Source of the DNA: Prevotella sp. UBA2754
GTDB lineage: Bacteria > Bacteroidota > Bacteroidia > Bacteroidales > Bacteroidaceae
Assembly (NCBI GenBank): GCA_002353295.1
Contig: DEJG01000002.1
Span: forward strand, 4,309-59,090
Length of the DNA stretch: 54,782 nt
Reading direction: 5' to 3'
Made by a program: the position numbers and the translations under genes. How positions within the stretch are numbered: the stretch's first letter is position 1; the number at the start of each line of letters is the position of its first letter. The notes beneath the pieces are model-generated. The model was not told the DNA's origin, searched no databases, and saw only the letters and a program-made list of their open reading frames with translations. Below, one piece after another: positions 34,383-41,415 of this stretch.

Positions 34383-36275
34383 ATGAAGAAATGGACGATT
34401 GAAGACTCTAAGGAGCTCTACAACATCAACGGCTGGGGAACCAGTTATTTTGGTATCAACGACAAGGGTAATGTCTACGTGACACCTTGTAAGGATGGTA
34501 CGGAAATTGATATCCGTGAGGTGATGGACGAACTGTCATTGCGTGATGTCCAGTCTCCTGTTCTATTGCGTTTCCCGGACATTCTCGATAATCGTATCGA
34601 GAAAACATGGAGTTGTTTCAAGAAGGCAACGAAGGAGTATGACTATAAAGGCGAAAACTATGTGGTCTATCCCATCAAGGTCAATCAGATGCAACCCGTT
34701 GTGGAAGAGATTATCTCGCATGGCCGCAAGTTTAATCTGGGTGTCGAGGCTGGTTCGAAACCTGAATTGCATGCTGTCATTGCCGTGCAGTGCCAGAGTG
34801 ATTCTATCATCATCTGCAATGGATATAAAGACCAGTCGTATATCGAATTGGCACTCTTGGCTCAGAAGATGGGCAAGCAGATATTCATAGTAGTAGAAAA
34901 GCCCAACGAACTCGAACTTATTGCTCGTGAGGCGAAGAAACTGGGTGTGCGCCCTAATATCGGTATCCGCATCAAGTTGGCTTCCTCTGGTTCTGGCAAG
35001 TGGGAAGAGAGTGGGGGTGATGCCTCTAAGTTCGGACTGACGAGTGCTGAACTCTTGGAAGCTTTGGAACTCTTGGATAAGAAGGATATGCGTGACTGTC
35101 TGCGCCTGATCCATTTCCATATTGGTAGCCAGATTACGAAGATTCGTCGTATACAGACAGCTTTGCGTGAGGCTTCCCAGTTCTATATCCAACTCCATAA
35201 GATGGGCTATAATGTCGATTTCGTAGATTGCGGTGGCGGACTGGGAGTCGATTATGACGGCACACGCTCGCCTTCGAGTGAAAGCTCTGTCAACTATTCC
35301 ATTCAGGAGTATGTCAACGACTGCATTTATACTTTCGTTGATGCTGCAAATAAGAATGGTATTCCGCATCCCAATTTGATTACGGAGAGTGGTCGCTCGT
35401 TAGCTGCCCACCATTCCGTTTTGGTGATTGATGTGCTGGAAACAGCTTCTTTGCCTGAGATGCCTGAGGAGTTCGAACCCGATGAGAATAGTCATCAGTT
35501 AGTGAAAGATCTCTATGATATCTGGGACAATCTCTCACCTCGTAATGTGCTGGAAGACTGGCATGATGCCGAACAGATCCGCGAGGAGGTGCTCGACCTC
35601 TTCACACATGGTATTGTCGACCTCAAGACACGTGCGGAGGTAGAAGCGATGTACTGGAGCGTATGTCATGAGATTCATGCGCTGGCCAAGAACTTAAAGC
35701 ATATTCCTGAGGAGTTGATGAATATCGACAAACTCTTGGCTGATAAGTATTTCTGCAACTTCTCGCTGTTCCAGAGCCTGCCCGACTCATGGGCCATCGA
35801 CCAGTTGTTCCCCATTATGCCTATCCAGCGCCTGGATGAGCGTCCTACACGTAATGCGACGATTCAGGACATCACCTGCGATTCTGACGGTAAGATTGCT
35901 CAGTTTGTGACCAATCGCCACAATTCACATGCACTGCCAGTTCATTCTTTGCGCAAAAACGATAAATACTATCTGGGCGTTTTCCTCGTGGGTGCTTATC
36001 AGGAGATACTGGGCGATATGCATAATCTCTTTGGAGATACTACCGCCGTTCATATCTCAGTGAAGGACGGTGGTTATCACATTGACCAGATTATCGATGG
36101 TGAGACGGTGGCTGAGGTGCTGGACTACGTGCAGTACGAGCCAAAGAAACTCGTGCGCCAATTGGAGATTTGGGTTGCCAAGAGCGTCAAGCAGGGCAAA
36201 ATCACACTGGAAGAGGGTAAGGAGTTCTTGTCTAATTATCGCTCAGGTTTGTACGGTTATACTTATTTGGAATGA
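34383..36275 (+). CDS. speA: Biosynthetic arginine decarboxylase
   Basis: 630 aa, full length for the PLP-dependent SpeA group (alanine-racemase fold). 'GENYVVYPIKVNQMQPVVEE' carries the PLP lysine, 'HFHIGSQITKI' and 'DVDFVDCGGGLGVDYDG'-like block (here 'VDFVDCGGGLGVDYDGTRSP') bind the phosphate, and 'SWAIDQLFPIMPIQRLDERP' lies near the C-terminal active-site region. It converts arginine to agmatine, the first step to putrescine and spermidine. It precedes argB, with a 4-bp overlap, tying polyamine and arginine synthesis together in one transcript. Confidence 0.95.
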   Translation: MKKWTIEDSKELYNINGWGTSYFGINDKGNVYVTPCKDGTEIDIREVMDELSLRDVQSPVLLRFPDILDNRIEKTWSCFKKATKEYDYKGENYVVYPIKVNQMQPVVEEIISHGRKFNLGVEAGSKPELHAVIAVQCQSDSIIICNGYKDQSYIELALLAQKMGKQIFIVVEKPNELELIAREAKKLGVRPNIGIRIKLASSGSGKWEESGGDASKFGLTSAELLEALELLDKKDMRDCLRLIHFHIGSQITKIRRIQTALREASQFYIQLHKMGYNVDFVDCGGGLGVDYDGTRSPSSESSVNYSIQEYVNDCIYTFVDAANKNGIPHPNLITESGRSLAAHHSVLVIDVLETASLPEMPEEFEPDENSHQLVKDLYDIWDNLSPRNVLEDWHDAEQIREEVLDLFTHGIVDLKTRAEVEAMYWSVCHEIHALAKNLKHIPEELMNIDKLLADKYFCNFSLFQSLPDSWAIDQLFPIMPIQRLDERPTRNATIQDITCDSDGKIAQFVTNRHNSHALPVHSLRKNDKYYLGVFLVGAYQEILGDMHNLFGDTTAVHISVKDGGYHIDQIIDGETVAEVLDYVQYEPKKLVRQLEIWVAKSVKQGKITLEEGKEFLSNYRSGLYGYTYLE

Positions 36276-37057
36276 AAGAGAAACTAACAATAGTAAAGGT
36301 TGGCGGAGCTGTAGTTGAAGACGAACTGCAGCTCTCTCAGTTGCTGAAGGACTTCAGCGCCATCGAGGGGCGTAAGGTGCTCGTTCATGGTGGAGGCCGT
36401 AAGGCTACGAAGATGGCTGAACGACTGGGTATTGAAACCAAGATGATAGAAGGACGCCGCGTCACTGACGCTGCGATGCTCGAAGTGGTCACGATGGTCT
36501 ATGGCGGCTTGGTCAATAAGAATCTTGTGGCTCGTCTGCAGGCCCATGGCGTCAATGCGCTGGGCCTTACAGGTGCCGATGCCAATATCATCCAAAGTCA
36601 TAAGCGCCCTCCTCGTATGGTTAACGGTGCTGCCGTTGATTATGGCTTTGTTGGCGACGTGGACACTGTATCGAACGTAACACTTTCCCGACTCATCGAG
36701 ACAGGCATCACGCCAGTCATTGCTCCTTTGACACACGATGCTGAAGGTCACATCCTGAATACCAATGCCGATACGATGGCTTCCGAGACAGCTAAAGCGC
36801 TGGCGTCTGTCTATGATGTCACACTGATTTTCTCTTTCGAGAAAAAAGGTGTGCTGAGCAATCCTGATGACGACGATTCTGTCATCCCTGTTATTACCCA
36901 TGCTGACTTCGAGCGTTATAAGGCCGACGGCACCATCTCGGGCGGTATGCTTCCCAAGATTGATAATGCGCTCAAAGCCGTAGATGCTGGTGTCGGCAAG
37001 GTGATTATTACCCTTGCTACAGCCTTGGATGGTAGTCAAGGAACTGTTATCAAATAA
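36272..37057 (+). CDS. argB: Acetylglutamate kinase
   Basis: 261 aa. 'LTIVKVGGAVVED' at the start, 'VLVHGGGRKATKMAERLG', 'VNALGLTGADANII', 'NTNADTMASETAKAL' and 'SGGMLPKIDNALKAVDAGVG' are the amino-acid-kinase motifs of ArgB. It phosphorylates N-acetylglutamate (or N-succinylglutamate, as argued for some Bacteroidetes) in arginine synthesis. It overlaps speA (ATGA) and is followed after 27 bp by the ECF sigma gene. Confidence 0.93.
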   Translation: MKEKLTIVKVGGAVVEDELQLSQLLKDFSAIEGRKVLVHGGGRKATKMAERLGIETKMIEGRRVTDAAMLEVVTMVYGGLVNKNLVARLQAHGVNALGLTGADANIIQSHKRPPRMVNGAAVDYGFVGDVDTVSNVTLSRLIETGITPVIAPLTHDAEGHILNTNADTMASETAKALASVYDVTLIFSFEKKGVLSNPDDDDSVIPVITHADFERYKADGTISGGMLPKIDNALKAVDAGVGKVIITLATALDGSQGTVIK

Positions 37058-37084
37058 TGAAAACTGCTAATTTCCAGCTGCCCG

Positions 37085-37585
37085 ATGCTATCTTTCCAGC
37101 ACGACATATTGCCATTGAAGGACAGACTCTATCGCCTGGCCCTTCGTATTACGCTCAATCCAGCGGAGGCAGAGGATGTTGTGCAGGAAACGATGATCAA
37201 GGTGTGGAACCGGCGTGACAGTTGGAATACCATTGATAATATCGAGAATTATTGCCTGACCATCTGTCGGAATCTGTCTGTTGATAAAACACGCCATCTA
37301 AGTAATCAGACGCTTTCGCTGGAAAACGAGGTTGACCCTTCCGATGACAGTCATCATGCCAACCCAGAAACACAGGCAGTGCAGCGTGATCGCGTCCGTC
37401 TGGTCAGACAGCTCATTAACCGGTTGCCGGAAAAGCAACGCAGTTGTATGCAATTACGCGATATAGAAGGAAAGTCGTATAAAGACATAGCTACTATCCT
37501 CGGAATCAGCGAGGAACAGGTAAAGGTGAACATCTTCCGCGCCCGTCAAACTGTCAAAGAACAATTCAAAAAATTTGAAGAATAA
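37085..37585 (+). CDS. ECF RNA polymerase sigma factor
   Basis: 166 aa. Sigma region 2 'LNPAEAEDVVQETMIKVWNR' and 'TIDNIENYCLTICRNLSVDK'; linker; region 4 'INRLPEKQRSCMQLRDIEGK' and 'YKDIATILGISEEQVKVNIF' (helix-turn-helix). It lacks any other domain, so it is a minimal group IV factor. It lies at the end of the topA-argB operon and just before its likely anti-sigma partner, with an ECF-type promoter in between. Confidence 0.92.
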   Translation: MLSFQHDILPLKDRLYRLALRITLNPAEAEDVVQETMIKVWNRRDSWNTIDNIENYCLTICRNLSVDKTRHLSNQTLSLENEVDPSDDSHHANPETQAVQRDRVRLVRQLINRLPEKQRSCMQLRDIEGKSYKDIATILGISEEQVKVNIFRARQTVKEQFKKFEE

Positions 37586-37603
37586 AATTTTTTTGAGATT
37601 TCT

Positions 37604-37628
37604 GTAACTTTCCTTTTTCTAATTCGTC
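37604..37628 (+). promoter_or_regulatory. ECF-type promoter between sigma and anti-sigma genes
   Basis: GTAAC (37604-37608), exactly 16 bp, CGTC (37625-37628). This is the usual -35/-10 pattern for ECF sigma factors, and it suggests that the sigma factor drives transcription of the next gene. Confidence 0.55.
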
Positions 37629-37667
37629 TTTTTATTAGAAGGGGCAATAAAAGCTCCGTAAGTAATA

Positions 37668-38147
37668 ATGGATTATAAGTATATCGAACAACTCCTGGAA
37701 CGTTACTGGACAGCAGAGACCACACTCGAAGAAGAAGGTATTCTGCGTGCATTCTTCAGTCAGAAGGTCATACCTGCTGAATTGGAGCAGTATCGTGCCC
37801 TCTTTACCCTCGAAAGCGAAGAGGCTGGTGCATGTCTGGGTGGTGATTTCGATGCTCGTATCCTCTCCATGATTGAAGAAGAGCCTGTTGTCAAGGCTCG
37901 TGAGATCTCGCTCAAGCAGCGTCTCATGCCATTCTTCAAGGCTGCTGCTGTTGTGGCGGTCATTCTCACTATAGGTGGTGCTATGCAGCGTCCATGGGAT
38001 AGCAGTTGGAACGACCCTCGTGCCGATTATACCAACAATTATTCCTTCGTGGTTGATTCTGCTGATGTCACTCCCATGCAGGCTGAGAATGTCACAGAGA
38101 CATCAGCCGATTCCGTCAAAGCGATACAGACGGTGGCTAAAGATTAG
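37668..38147 (+). CDS. Probable membrane-bound anti-sigma factor
   Basis: 159 aa. The acidic cytoplasmic N-terminus ('YIEQLLERYWTAETTLEEEG') resembles the short Bacteroides proteins coded right after this ECF sigma factor. One membrane helix spans about 89-106 ('FFKAAAVVAVILTIGGAM'), followed by a short periplasmic tail of about 50 residues. Homologues are sometimes misnamed as pyruvate-ferredoxin oxidoreductase subunits, which nothing in this sequence supports. The anti-sigma role is inferred from position and topology. Confidence 0.65.
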   Translation: MDYKYIEQLLERYWTAETTLEEEGILRAFFSQKVIPAELEQYRALFTLESEEAGACLGGDFDARILSMIEEEPVVKAREISLKQRLMPFFKAAAVVAVILTIGGAMQRPWDSSWNDPRADYTNNYSFVVDSADVTPMQAENVTETSADSVKAIQTVAKD

Positions 38148-38256
38148 CGTGAATTTTTTCTATGCTTTCTCTATAATAATTATCATGTTTAGTTAAAACA
38201 ATCAAGAAACTGTGAAGTTTCTGTTCTCTCAAATTTTTCATAACATACTAACGAAG

Positions 38257-38306
38257 GGTGGGCTGCCAGTCATAGTTTGACGAGCAGTCCACCAATTTTA
38301 TTTTTT
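38257..38306 (+). terminator. Intrinsic terminator of the topA-to-anti-sigma operon
   Basis: GGTGGGCTGC (38257-38266) pairs with GCAGTCCACC (38284-38293), one wobble, followed by AATTTTATTTTTT. The T-tract runs into the 3' end of the convergent CPBP gene. Confidence 0.8.
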
Positions 38307-39053
38307 CATCCTCAGGTGCAACTGATAAACAGCAGGAATGAAAATGAGTAGAGAGAAGAATACTGCCATCAGCACGTGAGTTTCCGATCCCTTGAAGATA
38401 TCTATCAACTTGATATCAGGATCAGGGTAGGTTCGGAATAATATATATGCTATTGAATTGTTAGCCCAGTGATATGCCATACTGGGCAGAATAGAGCCAG
38501 TGCGCCAATACATCCATCCCAACAGTATGCCAATCAAGAAAGCGAAAGGCATCTGGACGGGATTCATGTGGACTAGCGAAAACAGCAAGGCTGAAATAGC
38601 GATAGCCATCCATGGTTTCATCTTTGTGAGTAGGTCGCGAAGGATAGCCCCGCGAAATACAATTTCTTCAGCCAGCGGAGCCAACAAGCCAATCACTAAA
38701 TACCCCCAGTAGTTACTCATCAGCATCTGTTGTTCGTTTTCTATCCAATTGGGCAACTCTGGAAGATGTTCTAACAACCACGTTTCCGGTATTACCAATC
38801 CCATAGCGGCTAATACAGCCCATATCAGAACACTCCACTGTTTGGTTAGCAACCAATTGGGTGATACTTCTGCCCATTTAGCTAATAGGAAAACAGCGAT
38901 TGCCAATCCATTACAGGCAGCCGTCATGACTAACAGCTTGGTGGTCGTTACATCCGAACCGCCACCCATCAATGTCCATACTCCTCCAACAATTCCCCCT
39001 ACAATCAGTTGCAGGGCTACAAATACCAAAGTATATATAATAGAATTCTTCAT
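38298..39053 (-). CDS. CPBP family intramembrane glutamic protease
   Basis: 251 aa from ATG 39053; a TTG four codons upstream is in frame but starts within the spacer after ribF. About six to eight hydrophobic helices. CPBP motifs: 'LLAPLAEEIVFRGAILRDLL' (paired Glu and Arg), 'ALLFSLVHMNPVQMPFAFLI' (His) and 'SMAYHWANNSIAYILF'. These residues build the Rce1-like active site inside the membrane. Substrate unknown; the usual suggestions are CAAX-like processing or bacteriocin self-immunity. It is probably co-transcribed with ribF (8-bp gap). Confidence 0.9.
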   Translation of the reverse strand: MKNSIIYTLVFVALQLIVGGIVGGVWTLMGGGSDVTTTKLLVMTAACNGLAIAVFLLAKWAEVSPNWLLTKQWSVLIWAVLAAMGLVIPETWLLEHLPELPNWIENEQQMLMSNYWGYLVIGLLAPLAEEIVFRGAILRDLLTKMKPWMAIAISALLFSLVHMNPVQMPFAFLIGILLGWMYWRTGSILPSMAYHWANNSIAYILFRTYPDPDIKLIDIFKGSETHVLMAVFFSLLIFIPAVYQLHLRMKK

Positions 39054-39061
39054 ATCAACTC

Positions 39062-40000
39062 TCAATTTTCATCATTCAAATTTTTAACTCTCAAAGCGTC
39101 TGCTTTCAGTTGTGCCACCAATTCCTCTTCATTGTCGAATCGTTGTTCGTCGCGCAGTCGCTTGATAAACTCCACCCTCATCTGCTGCCCGTAGAGATTG
39201 CCTTCGTAATCCAGAATATGAACCTCCAGTGTTTGCTGATGTATGCCGAATGTAGGTCTTGTTCCGATATTCATCATTCCCATCCACCGTTTCCCGTCTT
39301 CCAGCACGCATCTTACCGCATAAACACCAGGCGCGGGAATCTGTTTCTGAGTATCATTGAGTTGCAGGTTCGCCGTTGGGAATCCCAATTCCGTCCCCAC
39401 GTGTTCGCCTTTCACGACCATCCCTGTGATGCGATAGCAATAGCCCAGCGCCTCAACAGCGCCAGCCACATCCCCTTCCGCCAGCAAACGCCTGATCATT
39501 GACGAACTGACCATTTCTCTCCTCTCAAAAGGAGAAGGGGCGGGGGTGAGGCTTTTTACTTCCATTCCCATTTCTTCACCAAAGCTCATATAGTCTTCGA
39601 ATGTCGACTCACGATCGTGGCCGAATCTGTTGTCGTATCCTAACATCAGCACCTTGACTCCCAGCTTGTCGGTCATCAGTTGCATAAAATCATAGGACGA
39701 CAGTGCTGCCATCTCCTTGGAAAATGGAAGTATTATACAACGGTCAACACCCGTTTCTTCCAGCAATTTGATACGCTCTTCATAAGTGGTCAGCAGCATG
39801 GGGTGCCAGTCTGACTGGACAATCTCACGGGGATGTCTGTCGAAGGTAATCACGGTTGAGGCTAAGCCGTGTGCCTTAGCATAGTCGCAAACCTGCTTCA
39901 ACACAAAGCGGTGCCCCCTATGCACCCCATCAAACATCCCGATGGTAGCTACACTGGGCACAACAGCCTTACTGTCTTTATCGAACATCATCGTTTCCAT
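39062..40000 (-). CDS. ribF: Bifunctional riboflavin kinase/FAD synthetase
   Basis: 312 aa. N-terminal nucleotidyl transferase: 'ATIGMFDGVHRGHRFVLKQV', 'LMLGYDNRFGHDRESTFEDY'. C-terminal flavokinase: 'YRITGMVVKGEHVGTELGFP' followed by TANLQL, and 'MMNIGTRPTFG'. It makes FMN and FAD. The linker carries 'SLTPAPSPFERREM', encoded by a CT-rich hairpin repeat (39516-39552) inserted in frame. An isolated -7 box (40009-40016) lies 8 nt from the start codon. Confidence 0.94.
   Translation of the reverse strand: METMMFDKDSKAVVPSVATIGMFDGVHRGHRFVLKQVCDYAKAHGLASTVITFDRHPREIVQSDWHPMLLTTYEERIKLLEETGVDRCIILPFSKEMAALSSYDFMQLMTDKLGVKVLMLGYDNRFGHDRESTFEDYMSFGEEMGMEVKSLTPAPSPFERREMVSSSMIRRLLAEGDVAGAVEALGYCYRITGMVVKGEHVGTELGFPTANLQLNDTQKQIPAPGVYAVRCVLEDGKRWMGMMNIGTRPTFGIHQQTLEVHILDYEGNLYGQQMRVEFIKRLRDEQRFDNEEELVAQLKADALRVKNLNDEN
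39516..39552 (-). repeat. In-frame CT-rich repeat insertion in ribF
   Basis: CTCACCCCCGCCCCTTCTCC on the minus strand with a TCTCCT/AGGAGA stem (39518-39523 with 39530-39535). It reads as LTPAPSP in the protein, as in the ABC exporter (LTPQPSP). Confidence 0.55.
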
Positions 40001-40008
40001 TGCGCCTG

Positions 40009-40016
40009 CAAAGATA
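40009..40016 (-). promoter_or_regulatory. -7 box (TATCTTTG) of ribF
   Basis: TATCTTTG on the minus strand, 8 nt before the ATG at 40000, so nearly leaderless. No good -33 seen. Confidence 0.5.
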
Positions 40017-40036
40017 CAAAGATTTTGGCAATTTTA

Positions 40037-40068
40037 TTTGGATATTCGCGAAAATCTATTTAACTTTG
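40037..40068 (+). promoter_or_regulatory. Promoter of the tRNA-Met gene
   Basis: TTTG (40037-40040), 20 bp, TAACTTTG (40061-40068), 22 bp before the tRNA. Confidence 0.8.
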
Positions 40069-40090
40069 CACCCGCTTAACAATAAGCACT

Positions 40091-40164
40091 GGACTTGTAG
40101 CTCAGTTGGTTAGAGCAACAGACTCATAATCTGGAGGTCCCAGGTTCAAGCCCTGGCTGGTCCA
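40091..40164 (+). tRNA. tRNA-Met (anticodon CAT)
   Basis: 74 nt with D-arm GCTC/GAGC, anticodon CAT at 40125-40127 in the loop CTCATAA, T-arm CCAGG-TTCAAGC-CCTGG and discriminator A; CCA is not encoded. Two imperfect pairs are visible, T6-T67 in the acceptor and A27-G43 at the top of the anticodon stem. A lysidine-modified tRNA-Ile2 cannot be fully excluded, but the body looks like elongator Met. It has a full promoter, a terminator right behind it, and an accessory island beyond. Confidence 0.92.
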
Positions 40165-40169
40165 CACTG

Positions 40170-40215
40170 AAAATCAGCAACTTACGAGAAATCGAGAGTT
40201 GCTGATTTTTCTTTT
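40170..40215 (+). terminator. Intrinsic terminator of tRNA-Met
   Basis: AAAATCAGCAACT (40170-40182) pairs perfectly with AGTTGCTGATTTT (40197-40209), followed by TCTTTTT. Confidence 0.88.
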
Positions 40216-40237
40216 TGCGAACACGATGCGAACACAA
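40216..40237 (+). repeat. Two tandem 11-bp repeats, left end of island
   Basis: TGCGAACACGA followed directly by TGCGAACACAA, starting at the T-tract of the tRNA terminator. Confidence 0.7.
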
Positions 40238-40265
40238 TCGTTTTGAGTTCGCCCCCATTTTAAGC

Positions 40266-40299
40266 AAGTTTTCGCAATCTTGTGCGACTGCGAAAACAA
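40266..40299 (+). repeat. Inverted repeat TTTTCGCA/TGCGAAAA
   Basis: AAGTTTTCGCA (40266-40276) and TGCGAAAACAA (40289-40299) face each other across 12 bp. The right arm resembles the 11-bp repeat unit of the island ends. It could be a recombinase or regulator site; this is a guess from symmetry. Confidence 0.5.
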
Positions 40300-40334
40300 G
40301 TTGTTTGAAACCAATAGGTTCTGACTACACTCCA

Positions 40335-40646
40335 TCACTCTCCTAAAAAGTACTCCTTTGCCAAGTCAATGGCATCTAAACGGAGTGTTTCGTCCTCTTC
40401 CTTCAAGATAGCATAGACGCCATCAGCCAGCCAGAGTTTGATCAGTTCCCTCTCGTCAACCTTATACAGCTCTGCCAACTTAGGAACTTGGTCACGTCTT
40501 ACACGCCGTGCTCCCAACTCCATCTTGCTGTACATGGGCTTGTCCGTCTCCAGCAATTCTGCTAACTGCCGTTGCTTCAACCCTTGCTCCAGCCTCATTG
40601 CCTTAATTTTTGGACCGAATATGCCATAAATTCTTTTATCCTTCAT
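40335..40646 (-). CDS. XRE-family helix-turn-helix regulator
   Basis: 103 aa. Helix-turn-helix of the Cro/C1 type in residues about 13-68: 'IKAMRLEQGLKQRQLAELLE', 'YSKMELGARRVRRDQVPKLA'. A short acidic tail follows. It is transcribed after the Fic gene (86-bp gap) and preceded by four 11-bp repeats that are good candidates for its own operator. It may be a regulator or antitoxin for Fic; that is inference from position. Similar stand-alone regulators often accompany restriction-modification genes. Confidence 0.85.
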   Translation of the reverse strand: MKDKRIYGIFGPKIKAMRLEQGLKQRQLAELLETDKPMYSKMELGARRVRRDQVPKLAELYKVDERELIKLWLADGVYAILKEEDETLRLDAIDLAKEYFLGE

Positions 40647-40663
40647 ATTTTCCCAATTATCTT

Positions 40664-40707
40664 ATTTGTTCGCTACTTGTCCCGAGCTTGTCCTGAACTT
40701 GTCCTGT
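40664..40707 (-). repeat. Four tandem 11-bp repeats upstream of the XRE gene
   Basis: On the minus strand ACAGGACAAGT, TCAGGACAAGC, TCGGGACAAGT, AGCGAACAAAT in perfect 11-bp register, ending 17 bp before the XRE start codon. One repeat per helical turn suggests stacked protein binding on one DNA face. Confidence 0.7.
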
Positions 40708-40732
40708 GGTTTTATTGTTTTTAAAAAGTCAA

Positions 40733-41377
40733 TTAGTCTTCCTGCTCATAGTAATACGAGTAGTCGATACCCTTCATGAAGATTTCGCGGTCGTCTATCT
40801 TATTCGTCAATGCAGGTTTCTGCAACTCGCGAATCTTAGTGCTGTCCATTTGACTTGCAATCATCGCATCAAGGTATTCCCGTTTATCTATCTGACTCCA
40901 ATCCACGCACAGGCCTAAGCGTTTCTTGAATATCAAGTCGAGCCAAATGCGCGTTGAACGGCCATTACCTTCCATAAAAGGATGAGCAGCATTCATCTCC
41001 ACATACTTATCTACTATCTCATCGTATGCGTTTTCTGGCATTGCCTCTACTGTTTTCAAGAAACTATGAAGATGTTCTGCCAGGCAAAACAAGGTGTTTC
41101 CCTTCGCAATGGTCTTGGTACGGATTTTCCCAGCGAAGTCATATAGCCCACCGAAGATATAGGCATGAATCTGTTGCAGAGCCTTGACAGTTCCCACGTC
41201 TTTATCTGCCACGAGATTACTTTCAATGAATGTATAGGCTTTCTTTTTGCTGCGCCCGTCAATGGTGTTGTCGCTATAAGTGAACCAGTCCAAGAAGGCC
41301 GTAGCCTGGTTGTTGGCTTCGTCCCATACGGCACGAACCTTATGGTCTTTGTAGAACCGTATTGATATCTTACTCAT
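40733..41377 (-). CDS. Fic family protein (probable AMP transferase)
   Basis: 214 aa. The complete Fic motif 'HPFMEGNGRSTRIWLDLIFK' (about 131-150) has the catalytic His and the phosphate-binding Gly-Asn-Gly-Arg, so transferase activity is expected. Preceding helices include 'LQQIHAYIFGGLYDFAGKIR', usual for Fic/Doc. I see no clear inhibitory [ST]xxxE[GN] helix, so inhibition may come from another protein. It lies 38 bp after the ApeA-like gene and before the XRE gene, so it is part of the island operon. Toxin, regulator or defence effector are all possible. Confidence 0.88.
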   Translation of the reverse strand: MSKISIRFYKDHKVRAVWDEANNQATAFLDWFTYSDNTIDGRSKKKAYTFIESNLVADKDVGTVKALQQIHAYIFGGLYDFAGKIRTKTIAKGNTLFCLAEHLHSFLKTVEAMPENAYDEIVDKYVEMNAAHPFMEGNGRSTRIWLDLIFKKRLGLCVDWSQIDKREYLDAMIASQMDSTKIRELQKPALTNKIDDREIFMKGIDYSYYYEQED

Positions 41378-41415
41378 ATCTCGTTTTCTTTACAATGCTT
41401 TTATTTGGTTCTGTA

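Noticed and set aside
37057..37225. Short ORF starting TAATGA after argB
   Set aside because: Out of frame with the ECF sigma factor that covers the same bases; no features of its own.
40141..40164. attL/attR from duplication of the tRNA-Met 3' end
   Set aside because: I looked for a second copy of the CCAGGTTCAAGCCCTGG segment at the far end of the island and found none in the window.
40216..40707. CRISPR array
   Set aside because: The repeats are only 11 bp, directly abutting, without spacers, and no cas genes are present.
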